A stretch of DNA of 9,117 nt from Desulfamplus sp. (GTDB lineage Bacteria > Desulfobacterota > Desulfobacteria > Desulfobacterales > Desulfobacteraceae), in assembly GCA_015232935.1 (NCBI GenBank), contig JADFYT010000081.1, positions 1 to 9,117 on the forward strand. Direction: 5' to 3'. A program made the position numbers and the translations under genes. Below, piece after piece: positions 1-6,107 of the stretch. The notes below the pieces were generated by a model. It worked only from the letters and a program-made list of their open reading frames with translations. It searched no databases and was not told where the DNA came from. Numbering within the stretch: the stretch's first letter is position 1; every line of letters begins with the position of its first letter.

Positions 1-100
1 TATAGTTTAATATGATAATAATATCAAATAATTATGATTTGAGTAACAGGAAGAAATTTTTAGGCTATTACTTATTGCGGCTGTCAGTAAAAGATTTGGA

Positions 101-796
101 ATGCAGGATATGTTGAGCGATTCATCCAAAGATCACTCTTTCCTGGTATCATTTCTCTACTACTTCGGCGTGTTGACCATTGCAGGAGATACGGACGATT
201 TACAGAGTATTCTCAAAGTTCCCAATCTTGTAATTAAAGGACTTTATGTTGACCGTATCTGTAAAATGTTCCTGCCAATGCCTGATGATCGCGATAATGG
301 CAAGGCTGCGGCATATAAGGTGTGGAGTAAAGGAGATATCAAGCCTTTATGCCGATTTGTCGAGGAAAAATATTTCAAGGTCTTTCACAACCGCGATTAC
401 CGCTGGACAAACGAACTGACAGTGAAAACCGCTTTTTTAACCCTGCTCTATAATGACCTGCTTTATATCATGGATTCAGAACCCTCGATTGACCGCAGAC
501 ATGCGGATTTGACAATGATTATAAGACCTGATAAACGGCACGGGAAACTATTTGATGTGCTGATTGAGTTCAAGTTTGTAACGCTGAAAGATACGAAAAT
601 GAGCGGAGAACAGGCAAGGGATCTGACAGAACAGGAACTTTGTGAATTGCTGTCAATTGCAGAAAAGTTGAATGATGGAGAAAAACAGGTTTCAGAATAT
701 GGCAGGCAACTTGAAGCAAAATATGAAAACTTGCGGTTGCAGAAATTTGTGGTAGTGACTTTAGGGTTTGAGAGGATCTGTTTCAGAAAAATCTGA
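101..796 (+). CDS. C-terminal fragment of AAA-ATPase-like / PD-(D/E)XK nuclease family protein (probable remnant)
   Basis: The 231 residues match the back half of the widespread AAA-ATPase-like plus PD-(D/E)XK nuclease (DUF1703) family. Residues 13-60 resemble the linker that follows the ATPase domain (SFLYYFGVLTI, then PNLVIKGLYVDRI). The nuclease core follows: a helix glutamate near E105, D136 in HADLTMII, and E156-F-K158 in VLIEFKFV, so the catalytic D...ExK residues look intact. Full-length members are roughly twice as long, with an N-terminal ATPase domain that is absent here. The frame stays open upstream only to a TAA at 44-46, with no ATG, GTG or TTG between, and no convincing ribosome binding site precedes the ATG at 101. 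I infer a 5'-truncated copy, possibly still translated. Such genes are often repeated in their genomes and of unknown role. The gene ends 46 bp before glmM. The family call is fairly sure; whether it is expressed is not. Confidence 0.7.
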   Translation: MQDMLSDSSKDHSFLVSFLYYFGVLTIAGDTDDLQSILKVPNLVIKGLYVDRICKMFLPMPDDRDNGKAAAYKVWSKGDIKPLCRFVEEKYFKVFHNRDYRWTNELTVKTAFLTLLYNDLLYIMDSEPSIDRRHADLTMIIRPDKRHGKLFDVLIEFKFVTLKDTKMSGEQARDLTEQELCELLSIAEKLNDGEKQVSEYGRQLEAKYENLRLQKFVVVTLGFERICFRKI

Positions 797-828
797 ACAG
801 CCCTTGAGATTTAAAAAAAGGAATTTTC

Positions 829-832
829 AGGA
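829..832 (+). promoter_or_regulatory. Ribosome binding site of glmM
   Basis: AGGA lies 10 nt before the ATG at 843. It supports that start over an in-frame start at 768, which would overlap the preceding gene and add 25 residues that are not part of the family. The protein from 843 begins MKKLFGTDGIRG, exactly where GlmM proteins begin. Confidence 0.6.
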
Positions 833-842
833 AAATCATATA

Positions 843-2375
843 ATGAAAAAACTATTCGGGACAGATGGAATCAGGGGAGTTGCCAATAAATATCCCATGA
901 CTGTGGAAATGGCTTTGAACACAGGAGTCGCCATTGCAGATTTTGTAAAAAAACAGGGCGGAACTTGTGTTCTGATTGGAAGAGATACCCGAATATCGGG
1001 AGAGATGCTTGAGTCTGCCCTTTGTGCCGGTATCACATCACAAGGCGTGGATGTCCTTGCGGCAGGAGTGATTCCTACACCTGCTGTGGCTTTTCTCTTG
1101 TCAGATATTAAAGAGGCCGGAGCTGGTATTGTTATTTCCGCCTCTCACAACCCCTGGCAGGATAATGGCATCAAGATTTTCAAGCAGGGTGGCTACAAGC
1201 TTTCGGATGATGAGGAAGAAACCATTGAGTCAATGATTTTTTCGATCTCGTCTGCCAGACTTGACACAGAGGACAATAACAATCAGATGACAAGCCAGAC
1301 AGGAAGAATTTATCCTGTTTATGATGCCCGAAAAAGATATTGTGAATTTTTAAAAAAAGGGGGCAGTAAAAACAGACTGAAGCATCTTTCAGATTCAGAA
1401 GGCTGCTGTAAAAACAAGGCGGGCATGGCAGATAAACCGGTGCCTTTTAGTATGGATAAACCGATGCCTTTTAACGCAGATAAATCGGTGCCTTTTAACG
1501 CAGATAAATCGGTGCCTTTTAACGTGGATAGATCTGGCACTTTAAAAATAGTGGTTGATTGTTCCAATGGTGCTGCAAGCAGCGTTGCACCAATGCTGTT
1601 TGATGATCCACTTCTGTTTGATGCAATGTTTATCTTTAATGAGCCTGATGGGAAAAATATCAATGACAAATGCGGTTCCCAGCACACGGAAACCCTTTCA
1701 CGCAAGGTTGTTGAATCCGTTTCTGATATAGGACTTGCCTTTGATGGAGATGCAGACAGGCTTATTGCAATTGACGAGACAGGGTCAGTTATTACCGGAG
1801 ACAGGATTCTTGCCATATGTGCCGCACACGCAAAAGGCAAAGGCACTCTTGAAAACAACCGTGTAGTCAGTACCGTGATGAGCAATATAGGACTTTCAAG
1901 AGCCCTTGAGTCTCTTGGGATTGAACATCTGGTGACCGGAGTGGGTGACAGAGAGGTGTTAAAGGTAATGCAACAGTCTGGTGCGGTCATGGGTGGCGAG
2001 GATTCAGGCCATATGATATTTTCACAGTATCACACCACAGGAGACGGGCTTGTTACCGCACTTCGCCTCATTGAAGTTATGGCAGATACAGGCAAATCCC
2101 TTTCAGAGCTTGCCTCCATTATGAAGGTTTATCCCCAGATACTCATGAATGTTGAAATGGATGCTTCCCGCCCCGATTTTATGGCAATCGACTCAATTGC
2201 TGACGAGATAAGGGCTGTTGAGGCGGAACTTGGATCTGAGGGAAGGGTTCTTGTAAGGTATTCCGGCACCCAGCCTCTTTTGAGAGTTATGGTTGAAGGT
2301 CCCGAATATGACAAAACCAAAGAGTGCTGTAGCAGGATCTGTAATAGAATCAGGGAATATAAAAACGCGTCTTGA
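843..2375 (+). CDS. glmM: Phosphoglucosamine mutase GlmM with an in-frame repeat insertion
   Basis: Converts glucosamine-6-phosphate to glucosamine-1-phosphate in the cytoplasm, on the route to UDP-GlcNAc for peptidoglycan and lipopolysaccharide. The alpha-D-phosphohexomutase signatures appear in order: FGTDGIRG at 5-12; the phosphoserine loop SASHNP at 99-104, with S101 as the catalytic serine by family alignment; the metal loop DGDADR at 301-306; the sugar-binding loop GEDSGH at 385-390 followed by TTGDG; and the phosphate-binding RYSGTQP at 472-478. GEDSGH and RYSGTQP vary slightly from the usual GEQSGH and RPSGTEP. The protein has 510 residues against about 450 for the family. The excess lies at about 173-233, between domains 1 and 2, and contains four tandem 8-residue repeats of the form DKxxPFxx. 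All catalytic loops are intact, so the enzyme is probably active. The gene ends in a terminator at 2427-2451; no clear promoter was found, and it may be read with the preceding ORF. Confidence 0.95.
   Translation: MKKLFGTDGIRGVANKYPMTVEMALNTGVAIADFVKKQGGTCVLIGRDTRISGEMLESALCAGITSQGVDVLAAGVIPTPAVAFLLSDIKEAGAGIVISASHNPWQDNGIKIFKQGGYKLSDDEEETIESMIFSISSARLDTEDNNNQMTSQTGRIYPVYDARKRYCEFLKKGGSKNRLKHLSDSEGCCKNKAGMADKPVPFSMDKPMPFNADKSVPFNADKSVPFNVDRSGTLKIVVDCSNGAASSVAPMLFDDPLLFDAMFIFNEPDGKNINDKCGSQHTETLSRKVVESVSDIGLAFDGDADRLIAIDETGSVITGDRILAICAAHAKGKGTLENNRVVSTVMSNIGLSRALESLGIEHLVTGVGDREVLKVMQQSGAVMGGEDSGHMIFSQYHTTGDGLVTALRLIEVMADTGKSLSELASIMKVYPQILMNVEMDASRPDFMAIDSIADEIRAVEAELGSEGRVLVRYSGTQPLLRVMVEGPEYDKTKECCSRICNRIREYKNAS
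1431..1550 (+). repeat. 24-bp in-frame tandem repeat inside glmM (four copies plus a degenerate fifth)
   Basis: Four head-to-tail 24-bp units occupy 1431-1454, 1455-1478, 1479-1502 and 1503-1526. Each has the form GATAAAyCGrTGCCTTTTAr followed by four variable bases. Copies 3 and 4 differ only near their ends. A degenerate fifth unit runs over 1527-1550, starting GATAGATCTGGCACTTTAAA. The unit is a multiple of three, so each copy encodes an 8-residue peptide (DKPVPFSM, DKPMPFNA, DKSVPFNA, DKSVPFNV) and the frame is kept. The array lies in the loop joining the first two GlmM domains, a place likely to tolerate extra residues. Confidence 0.9.
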
Positions 2376-2426
2376 TTTGCATCTTTTGTGGCAGGAGACC
2401 ATTCCTGAGCTGTGCAGACGAAAGTT

Positions 2427-2451
2427 GGGGAGTAGTCCCCCCCTTTTTTTT
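2427..2451 (+). terminator. Rho-independent terminator after glmM
   Basis: GGGGA (2427-2431), loop GTAG, and TCCCC (2436-2440) form a short GC-rich hairpin. Three further C and a run of eight T (2444-2451) follow. The T-run lies on the plus-strand 3' side only, so it serves glmM rather than the convergent cyclophilin gene, which ends 59 bp further on. The 135 bp between the two genes hold nothing else recognisable. Confidence 0.75.
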
Positions 2452-2510
2452 CAGTTACATGGGGCAGTTGACGATTCCAGACAACCACAAGAAAAGAGCC
2501 ATGCCAGAGT

Positions 2511-3680
2511 TTACTTCAATCTATCAAACGCAGCCTGATCCGATTGAAAAGCAATAGCCTTGTATCCGATACGGGTTATCACGACAGTCCCGATAACATC
2601 GCCTGCCTCAACTGCATTTACAATCTCCTGGCCTGACACAACATGCCCGAATACTGTATGTTTTCCGTCAAGCCAGGGGGTTGCCAGATGAGTTATAAAA
2701 AACTGGCTTCCATTTGTATTGCTTCCGGAATTTGCCATGGACAGAATTCCTGGTCCTGAATGTGTGAGTCCAGAGACAAACTCATCCCTGAATGAATAAC
2801 CGGGATTGCCCTTTCCTGTTCCCCAGGGACATCCTCCCTGAATCATGAAATCCTTGATCACCCTGTGAAAAACAAGCCCGTCATAGTATTTGACACCGTT
2901 GCCAAGAGTGTGCTTGATCGTCCCTTCGGCAAGTCCTACAAAATTTGTTACTGTGAGAGGAGTTTTCTCAAATTCCAGCTTGCAGACTATCACCCCTTTT
3001 GCAGTGATAATCTGTGCATATAAACCATCCCCAAATCTATTGTTGACCTCATCATAACTCAGCGGAGCGAAATCACTTTTATCACAATTCTGGTCAATGG
3101 CGTCTGACTGTATCTCAACTGCTGCAGGAGATATTGCAGAATCATTATCATTGCAGTCTTTTCCGTTCAACACATAACCTGATGGCTGATGCACAACGAA
3201 TTGAAATGGATCAGATACCCGAATGCTTACCATCTCTCTATTATGATCACCATATCCATCCATATCCAGGTCACGATAGAAAGAGGCAAATGCTCCGATA
3301 TTGGAATATCTGCCTGACACTCCATTGCTGTTATATGCCTGGACAGCCACATAAAAAGAAAGACCGCGAACATCTCCCAGATCAAGTCCGGTATAGGTGC
3401 CCATATTTAGCTGTCCTATGTATTGTGCGTCCGGATATGGGGCATATATCAAAGTATAGCCAGATGCATTGTGTACAGAAGTCCAGCGAATGGTCAGGTT
3501 GTTTCCGTCAAGAGTGGTTGAAAGTGCTGGAGCTTCTGGTGGTTGGGATGCAGAGGCAACAGAAGCGTTAACTCCCATGAACAGATAAATAAAAAACAAC
3601 ACAAGCAGCTTTGCTGAAATTATTGCTGTATTGAAATTCCTGAACAAAAGCATGGTGGCAATGGATATTGGTTGTTTCAT
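2511..3680 (-). CDS. Secreted cyclophilin-type peptidyl-prolyl isomerase with FN3 and MopE-like metal-binding segments
   Basis: Three parts can be seen in this 389-residue protein. An N-terminal signal segment has its hydrophobic core at about 25-37 and an ASA|SQ cleavage site near 44/45. A fibronectin III-like domain spans about 47-131. A MopE-type metal-binding segment at about 136-200 has DLDMDGYGD and GKDCNDNDSAISP, ending DQNCD. A cyclophilin domain fills about 220-389. Residues matching human cyclophilin A are all present: R273, F278, M279, Q281, F328, W336, L337 and H341, so it should catalyse proline cis-trans isomerisation, presumably outside the cytoplasm. The start is uncertain. 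ATG at 3680 is preferred for GAGAAGAG just upstream; ATG at 3692 and 3722 and GTG at 3737 are in frame, but upstream codons run into repeat-like DNA. A weak promoter-like pair, TTGAAT (3800-3805) and GACAAT (3777-3782) with 17-bp spacing, lies inside the repeat. The isomerase call is secure; the domain combination is unusual. Confidence 0.9.
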   Translation of the reverse strand: MKQPISIATMLLFRNFNTAIISAKLLVLFFIYLFMGVNASVASASQPPEAPALSTTLDGNNLTIRWTSVHNASGYTLIYAPYPDAQYIGQLNMGTYTGLDLGDVRGLSFYVAVQAYNSNGVSGRYSNIGAFASFYRDLDMDGYGDHNREMVSIRVSDPFQFVVHQPSGYVLNGKDCNDNDSAISPAAVEIQSDAIDQNCDKSDFAPLSYDEVNNRFGDGLYAQIITAKGVIVCKLEFEKTPLTVTNFVGLAEGTIKHTLGNGVKYYDGLVFHRVIKDFMIQGGCPWGTGKGNPGYSFRDEFVSGLTHSGPGILSMANSGSNTNGSQFFITHLATPWLDGKHTVFGHVVSGQEIVNAVEAGDVIGTVVITRIGYKAIAFQSDQAAFDRLK

Positions 3681-3751
3681 GACTCTTCTCATATGGCAAT
3701 TATTGTTATTTTCTTGTTGCATCTGCTTTGGTTTCACACTCGTGCTTGAAC

Positions 3752-3960
3752 CGTACTACTGCTTCTTCAAGTTTAAATTGTCGGATGAAGTCTCTTGCCA
3801 TTCAATATTCCAGGTGCTATCTTGCCCGACTGTTAAACCTTCAAAGAGCACTACTGTTCCTTCAAGGTTTAGCTGTCGGGTAGAAAACCAATCCAAAAAT
3901 TGAATAGCCTGAAAATCCACCCGACACTTTAAACTTGAAGAAGCACTACTCGGTCGTACT
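3752..3960. repeat. MITE/REP-like element: four alternating copies of a 29-bp repeat
   Basis: This stretch is almost entirely made of repeats. Copy A (plus) is 3756-3784, copy B' (minus) 3826-3854, copy B (plus) 3851-3879, and copy C (minus) 3921-3949. A and C match at 26 of 29 positions as inverted terminal repeats of a roughly 195-bp unit. B' and B sit head to head, sharing CTAC, and form a large palindrome from CCCGAC (3825-3830) to GTCGGG (3875-3880). The shared core reads CTTCTTCAAGTTTAAA then GTCGG. CGTACT occurs on both flanks (3752-3757 and 3955-3960) and could be a target duplication, though six bases can match by chance. Copy C lies directly against the terY stop codon. No T-run follows the hairpins, so they are not ordinary terminators. 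Confidence 0.8.
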
Positions 3961-4597
3961 ATGTGACTATGTTGACTTCCGGTGGTGGGGGCGGAAGCTC
4001 ATCCAGCCCACTTAGATCTTTTTTGCTCAAATCCACCTTTTTGCTCGTTGTGCTGACGCTTGCTGATATCCACTGAAAAAATTTCCTGATCGACTCGGTG
4101 TCCGCTGTCTTAAGCTCAACCACGACTTCCGAGATCTGCTTTAGCACATCAATCCTTGCATCACTTCCGGCAGCACAGGAGACAACAATACCTGTTTTTA
4201 TTTTTTTAAGCTCTTTTAGGCCTGACTGCCAGTCATCAGTAGGGGCACCATCTGTCATTATAAATACAAGAGGCTTCCAGTCACCTCTCTTTTCAGGTGT
4301 TGTTTTAACAACCTCCTGACCTATTCTTTCTGCAAGCAGCTTTAATGCAGCACCAAGCGATGTGATGCCCCGGGCTTTGATGTCAGGTGGCTGAAAGGTT
4401 ATAATATCTGTAAGCGGAGTTATCTGCTGTGCTTGTGTGTCAAATGTTATAACGCTTATGCAGGCTGTCTCTAATGCATAGGGATCCTGGCGAAGTGTTG
4501 ATGCAAGGAGCTGAACTCCCTTTTTTACAGCTTCAATAGGTTGACCGCCCATTGAGCCTGATGTGTCAAGAACAAGATAAACAGGAAGTCTTCTCAT
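3959..4597 (-). CDS. terY: TerY-like von Willebrand factor A domain protein
   Basis: A 212-residue cytoplasmic protein made almost wholly of one VWA domain. The metal-ion-dependent adhesion site is complete: D11, S13 and S15 in DTSGS, T79 in RGITSLG, and D116 in MTDGAPTDDW. Length, sequence and position beside TerD-family genes fit TerY, the VWA partner of tellurium-resistance clusters, thought to act in metal-dependent protein-protein contacts. The C-terminal tail, after about 185, is charged and then proline rich (five consecutive P at 202-206). No signal peptide or membrane span is seen. A ribosome binding site, GAGGAT, lies about 8-9 nt before the ATG. The gene is last of four collinear ter genes, but 142 bp separate it from the preceding terD and that gap holds a long hairpin, so its expression may differ from the others. 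The kinase and phosphatase that accompany some TerY proteins are not present here. Confidence 0.88.
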   Translation of the reverse strand: MRRLPVYLVLDTSGSMGGQPIEAVKKGVQLLASTLRQDPYALETACISVITFDTQAQQITPLTDIITFQPPDIKARGITSLGAALKLLAERIGQEVVKTTPEKRGDWKPLVFIMTDGAPTDDWQSGLKELKKIKTGIVVSCAAGSDARIDVLKQISEVVVELKTADTESIRKFFQWISASVSTTSKKVDLSKKDLSGLDELPPPPPEVNIVT

Positions 4598-4618
4598 AAT
4601 AATCTATCCTCGTTTTCA

Positions 4619-4720
4619 GGCATCCTTCATATATCATCAAAGGTGGTTGACTCTTTTTTGAAGTAATTTCCTCAAAAAGGGATGCAGTCGCAGAAAGTGT
4701 CAACCGGCATGAAGGATGCC
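4619..4720 (-). repeat. Nested inverted repeat in the terD-terY gap (possible structured leader)
   Basis: The outer arms GGCATCCTTCAT (4619-4630) and ATGAAGGATGCC (4709-4720) are perfect 12-bp inverted repeats. Inside them GGTTGAC (4645-4651) pairs with GTCAACC (4699-4705), and inside that CTTTTTTGA and TCAAAAAG (about 4653-4680) make a third stem. In terY-sense RNA these give three nested stems ending about 21 nt before the terY start and leaving its ribosome binding site single stranded. It could be an mRNA leader, a processing site or a small inserted palindromic element. No T-run follows, so it is not a standard terminator. Confidence 0.75.
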
Positions 4721-4739
4721 CGATTTTCGCATGGAATTA

Positions 4740-5324
4740 TCAGACGTTAACACCATAATTTTTGCATACAGCCGCAAGTCCGCCGGCATACCCCTGACCC
4801 ACTGCTGTAAATCGCCATTCACCGGTTTTAAAATAGACTTCACCAAATATCATGGCTGTTTCCATGGAGTAATCTTCGCTTAGATCGTATCTTACAATCT
4901 CTTTATTATCATCTTGATTCACAATGCGTATAAAGGCATTGTTGACCTGTCCAAAATTCTGTTTTCTGCTTTCAGCTTCATGGATCGTGACAACAAAGGC
5001 TATTTTTTCCACTTCCGGTGCCTCTGATTCAAGCTGCTTGAGATTGATTTTAATGACCTCATCATCACCATCTCCGCCACCGGTGAGGTTATCACCCATA
5101 TGCTCCACAGCACCGTTGACAGCTTTTAGATTGTTGTAAAAAACAAAATCGTTGTCACTGCGTACCTTGCCTGCTGAATTGAGAAGAAAGACCGACGCAT
5201 CAAGGTCATATTCAGAACCATCTGTTGCTCTTTCATCCCATCCAAGCCCTATCTGGATCTTTGATAATCCAGGAGCCTCTTTTGATAAAGACAACCTTCC
5301 ACCCTTGTTCAACGATACAGCCAT
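4740..5324 (-). CDS. terD: TerD-family calcium-binding stress protein (TerD/TerE type), second copy
   Basis: A 194-residue protein that is one complete TerD domain, starting MAVSLNKGG like TerD and TerE. The calcium-binding features of the family are present: DLDAS at 40-44 and the acidic loop from G77 to E89 (GDNLTGGGDGDDE). The conserved end GQGYAGGL is at 177-183. TerD proteins are small cytoplasmic or membrane-peripheral calcium-binding proteins linked to tellurite, phage and other stress resistance; their biochemical role is not settled. By hand count it is about 74% identical, without gaps, to the neighbouring copy at 5366-5950, so it looks like a tandem duplication. A strong GGAGGAG site stands 6-7 nt before the ATG. 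Only 41 bp separate it from the upstream copy, so the two are surely co-transcribed. TerD and TerE cannot be told apart with confidence from one sequence. Confidence 0.92.
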   Translation of the reverse strand: MAVSLNKGGRLSLSKEAPGLSKIQIGLGWDERATDGSEYDLDASVFLLNSAGKVRSDNDFVFYNNLKAVNGAVEHMGDNLTGGGDGDDEVIKINLKQLESEAPEVEKIAFVVTIHEAESRKQNFGQVNNAFIRIVNQDDNKEIVRYDLSEDYSMETAMIFGEVYFKTGEWRFTAVGQGYAGGLAAVCKNYGVNV

Positions 5325-5365
5325 TTTTTTCTCCTCCGTTCCTTAAAAGAGTTTACGCCTGTTTT

Positions 5366-5950
5366 CTATATATTGACTCCATAATCCCTGCATGCCGAAG
5401 CAAGGCCACCTGAATAACCCTGGCCAACTGCTGTAAATCTCCACTCGTCACCTTTTTTGTAGATTTCACCAAAAACAATGGCTGTCTCCATGGAGAAGTC
5501 TTCTGACAGGTCGTACCTTACAATCTCACTCTGATTCTCATCGTTCAATACCCTGATAAAGGCATTATTGACCTGTCCAAAATTCTGTTTTCTCTCCTCA
5601 GCCTCATGAATTGTGACAACCACTGCAAGTTTTTCCACATCAGATGCATTGGCATCAAGGCTTGCAAGATTGACCTTGATAACTTCATCATCTCCTTCGC
5701 CAGCCCCTGTCAGATTATCGCCCATATGCTCCACAGCACCGTCAATTCCCTTGAGGTTACCGTAAAAAATAAAATCGCTGTCATTACGAACCTTGCCTGA
5801 CGCATTCAGCAAGAACACCGAAGAATCCAGGTCAAAAGCAGCACCGTCGGTTGTCCGGCAGTCCCATCCAAGCCCGATATAAATTTTTGATAAGCCGGGA
5901 GCTTCCTTGCTTAAAGATATACGTCCACCTTTACTTAAAGATACAGCCAT
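5366..5950 (-). CDS. terD: TerD-family calcium-binding stress protein, first copy
   Basis: A 194-residue single TerD domain with the family start MAVSLSKGG, the calcium-site residues DLDSS (40-44) and the acidic loop GDNLTGAGEGDDE (77-89), and the ending GQGYSGGL at 177-183. It is the close paralogue of the following gene and lines up with it without gaps. The ATG at 5950 is chosen because an AGGAG site stands 8 nt upstream and the family begins there. An in-frame ATG at 6007 would add 19 residues not found in TerD proteins. Upstream is a 157-bp gap from terZ that carries a possible promoter and operator, so this gene may be transcribed both from there and by readthrough from terZ. The expected role is the same as for other TerD proteins, probably acting with TerZ and TerY. 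Residue 31 is cysteine, where the paralogue has glutamate. Confidence 0.93.
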   Translation of the reverse strand: MAVSLSKGGRISLSKEAPGLSKIYIGLGWDCRTTDGAAFDLDSSVFLLNASGKVRNDSDFIFYGNLKGIDGAVEHMGDNLTGAGEGDDEVIKVNLASLDANASDVEKLAVVVTIHEAEERKQNFGQVNNAFIRVLNDENQSEIVRYDLSEDFSMETAIVFGEIYKKGDEWRFTAVGQGYSGGLASACRDYGVNI

Positions 5951-5957
5951 TTTCAAA

Positions 5958-5964
5958 TCTCCTT
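5958..5964 (-). promoter_or_regulatory. Ribosome binding site fixing the start of the first terD copy
   Basis: On the minus strand this reads AAGGAGA, with the AGGAG core (5959-5963) 8 nt before the ATG at 5950. No comparable site precedes the in-frame ATG at 6007, so the longer version is unlikely. Confidence 0.75.
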
Positions 5965-6036
5965 TTTTTATAGATGTAATGCCATGAAAATGAACCTCTA
6001 TTTTCATGACCCGCGGTGATCACACAACGACCATAA

Positions 6037-6075
6037 AGTTTGATTTTAAAAATAAACACTCTCTTTGATCAAACT
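6037..6075 (-). promoter_or_regulatory. Possible sigma70 promoter with overlapping inverted repeat upstream of terD
   Basis: On the minus strand a -35-like TTGATC (6067-6072) and a -10-like TAAAAT (6043-6048) are 18 bp apart. The inverted repeat AGTTTGAT (6037-6044) and ATCAAACT (6068-6075) covers both boxes, with arm centres 31 bp apart, about three helical turns. The -35 box also lies in the 10-bp palindrome TTTGATCAAA (6064-6073), and TTTGAT recurs at 6096-6101. This arrangement suggests a regulated promoter with an operator. It is inferred from pattern only. Confidence 0.35.
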
Positions 6076-6107
6076 GTAATCTCATTACGACACACTTTGA
6101 TAGCAGC

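Noticed and set aside
782..797. Perfect inverted repeat TTCAGA-AAAA-TCTGAA at the end of the first ORF
   Set aside because: It is AT-rich, short, lacks a T-run, and overlaps coding sequence, so it is not convincing as a terminator.
1431..1526. CRISPR-like array
   Set aside because: The 24-bp units are contiguous without spacers and keep the glmM reading frame.
1319..1990. Long open frame of 223 codons antisense to glmM
   Set aside because: It mirrors the glmM coding frame, its repeats are the complement of the 24-bp array, and it shows no recognisable domain or ribosome binding site.
3681..3737. GTG start at 3737 (or ATG at 3722) for the cyclophilin gene
   Set aside because: The extra residues are polar, precede a complete signal peptide, come from DNA next to the repeat element, and have no clear ribosome binding site.
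3825..3880. Large palindrome as a rho-independent terminator for terY
   Set aside because: No T-run follows on either strand; it is explained by two head-to-head copies of the 29-bp repeat.
3134..3903. Plus-strand open frames across the cyclophilin gene and the repeat element
   Set aside because: They lie opposite a well-supported gene or within palindromic repeats, and their compositions are not protein-like.
4698..4703. Consensus -35 box TTGACA on the minus strand before terY
   Set aside because: No -10-like box lies 16-18 bp downstream, and the bases belong to the middle stem of the hairpin.
5951..6007. Upstream in-frame ATG at 6007 for the first terD copy
   Set aside because: It adds 19 residues foreign to the TerD family and lacks a ribosome binding site, whereas AGGAG precedes the ATG at 5950.
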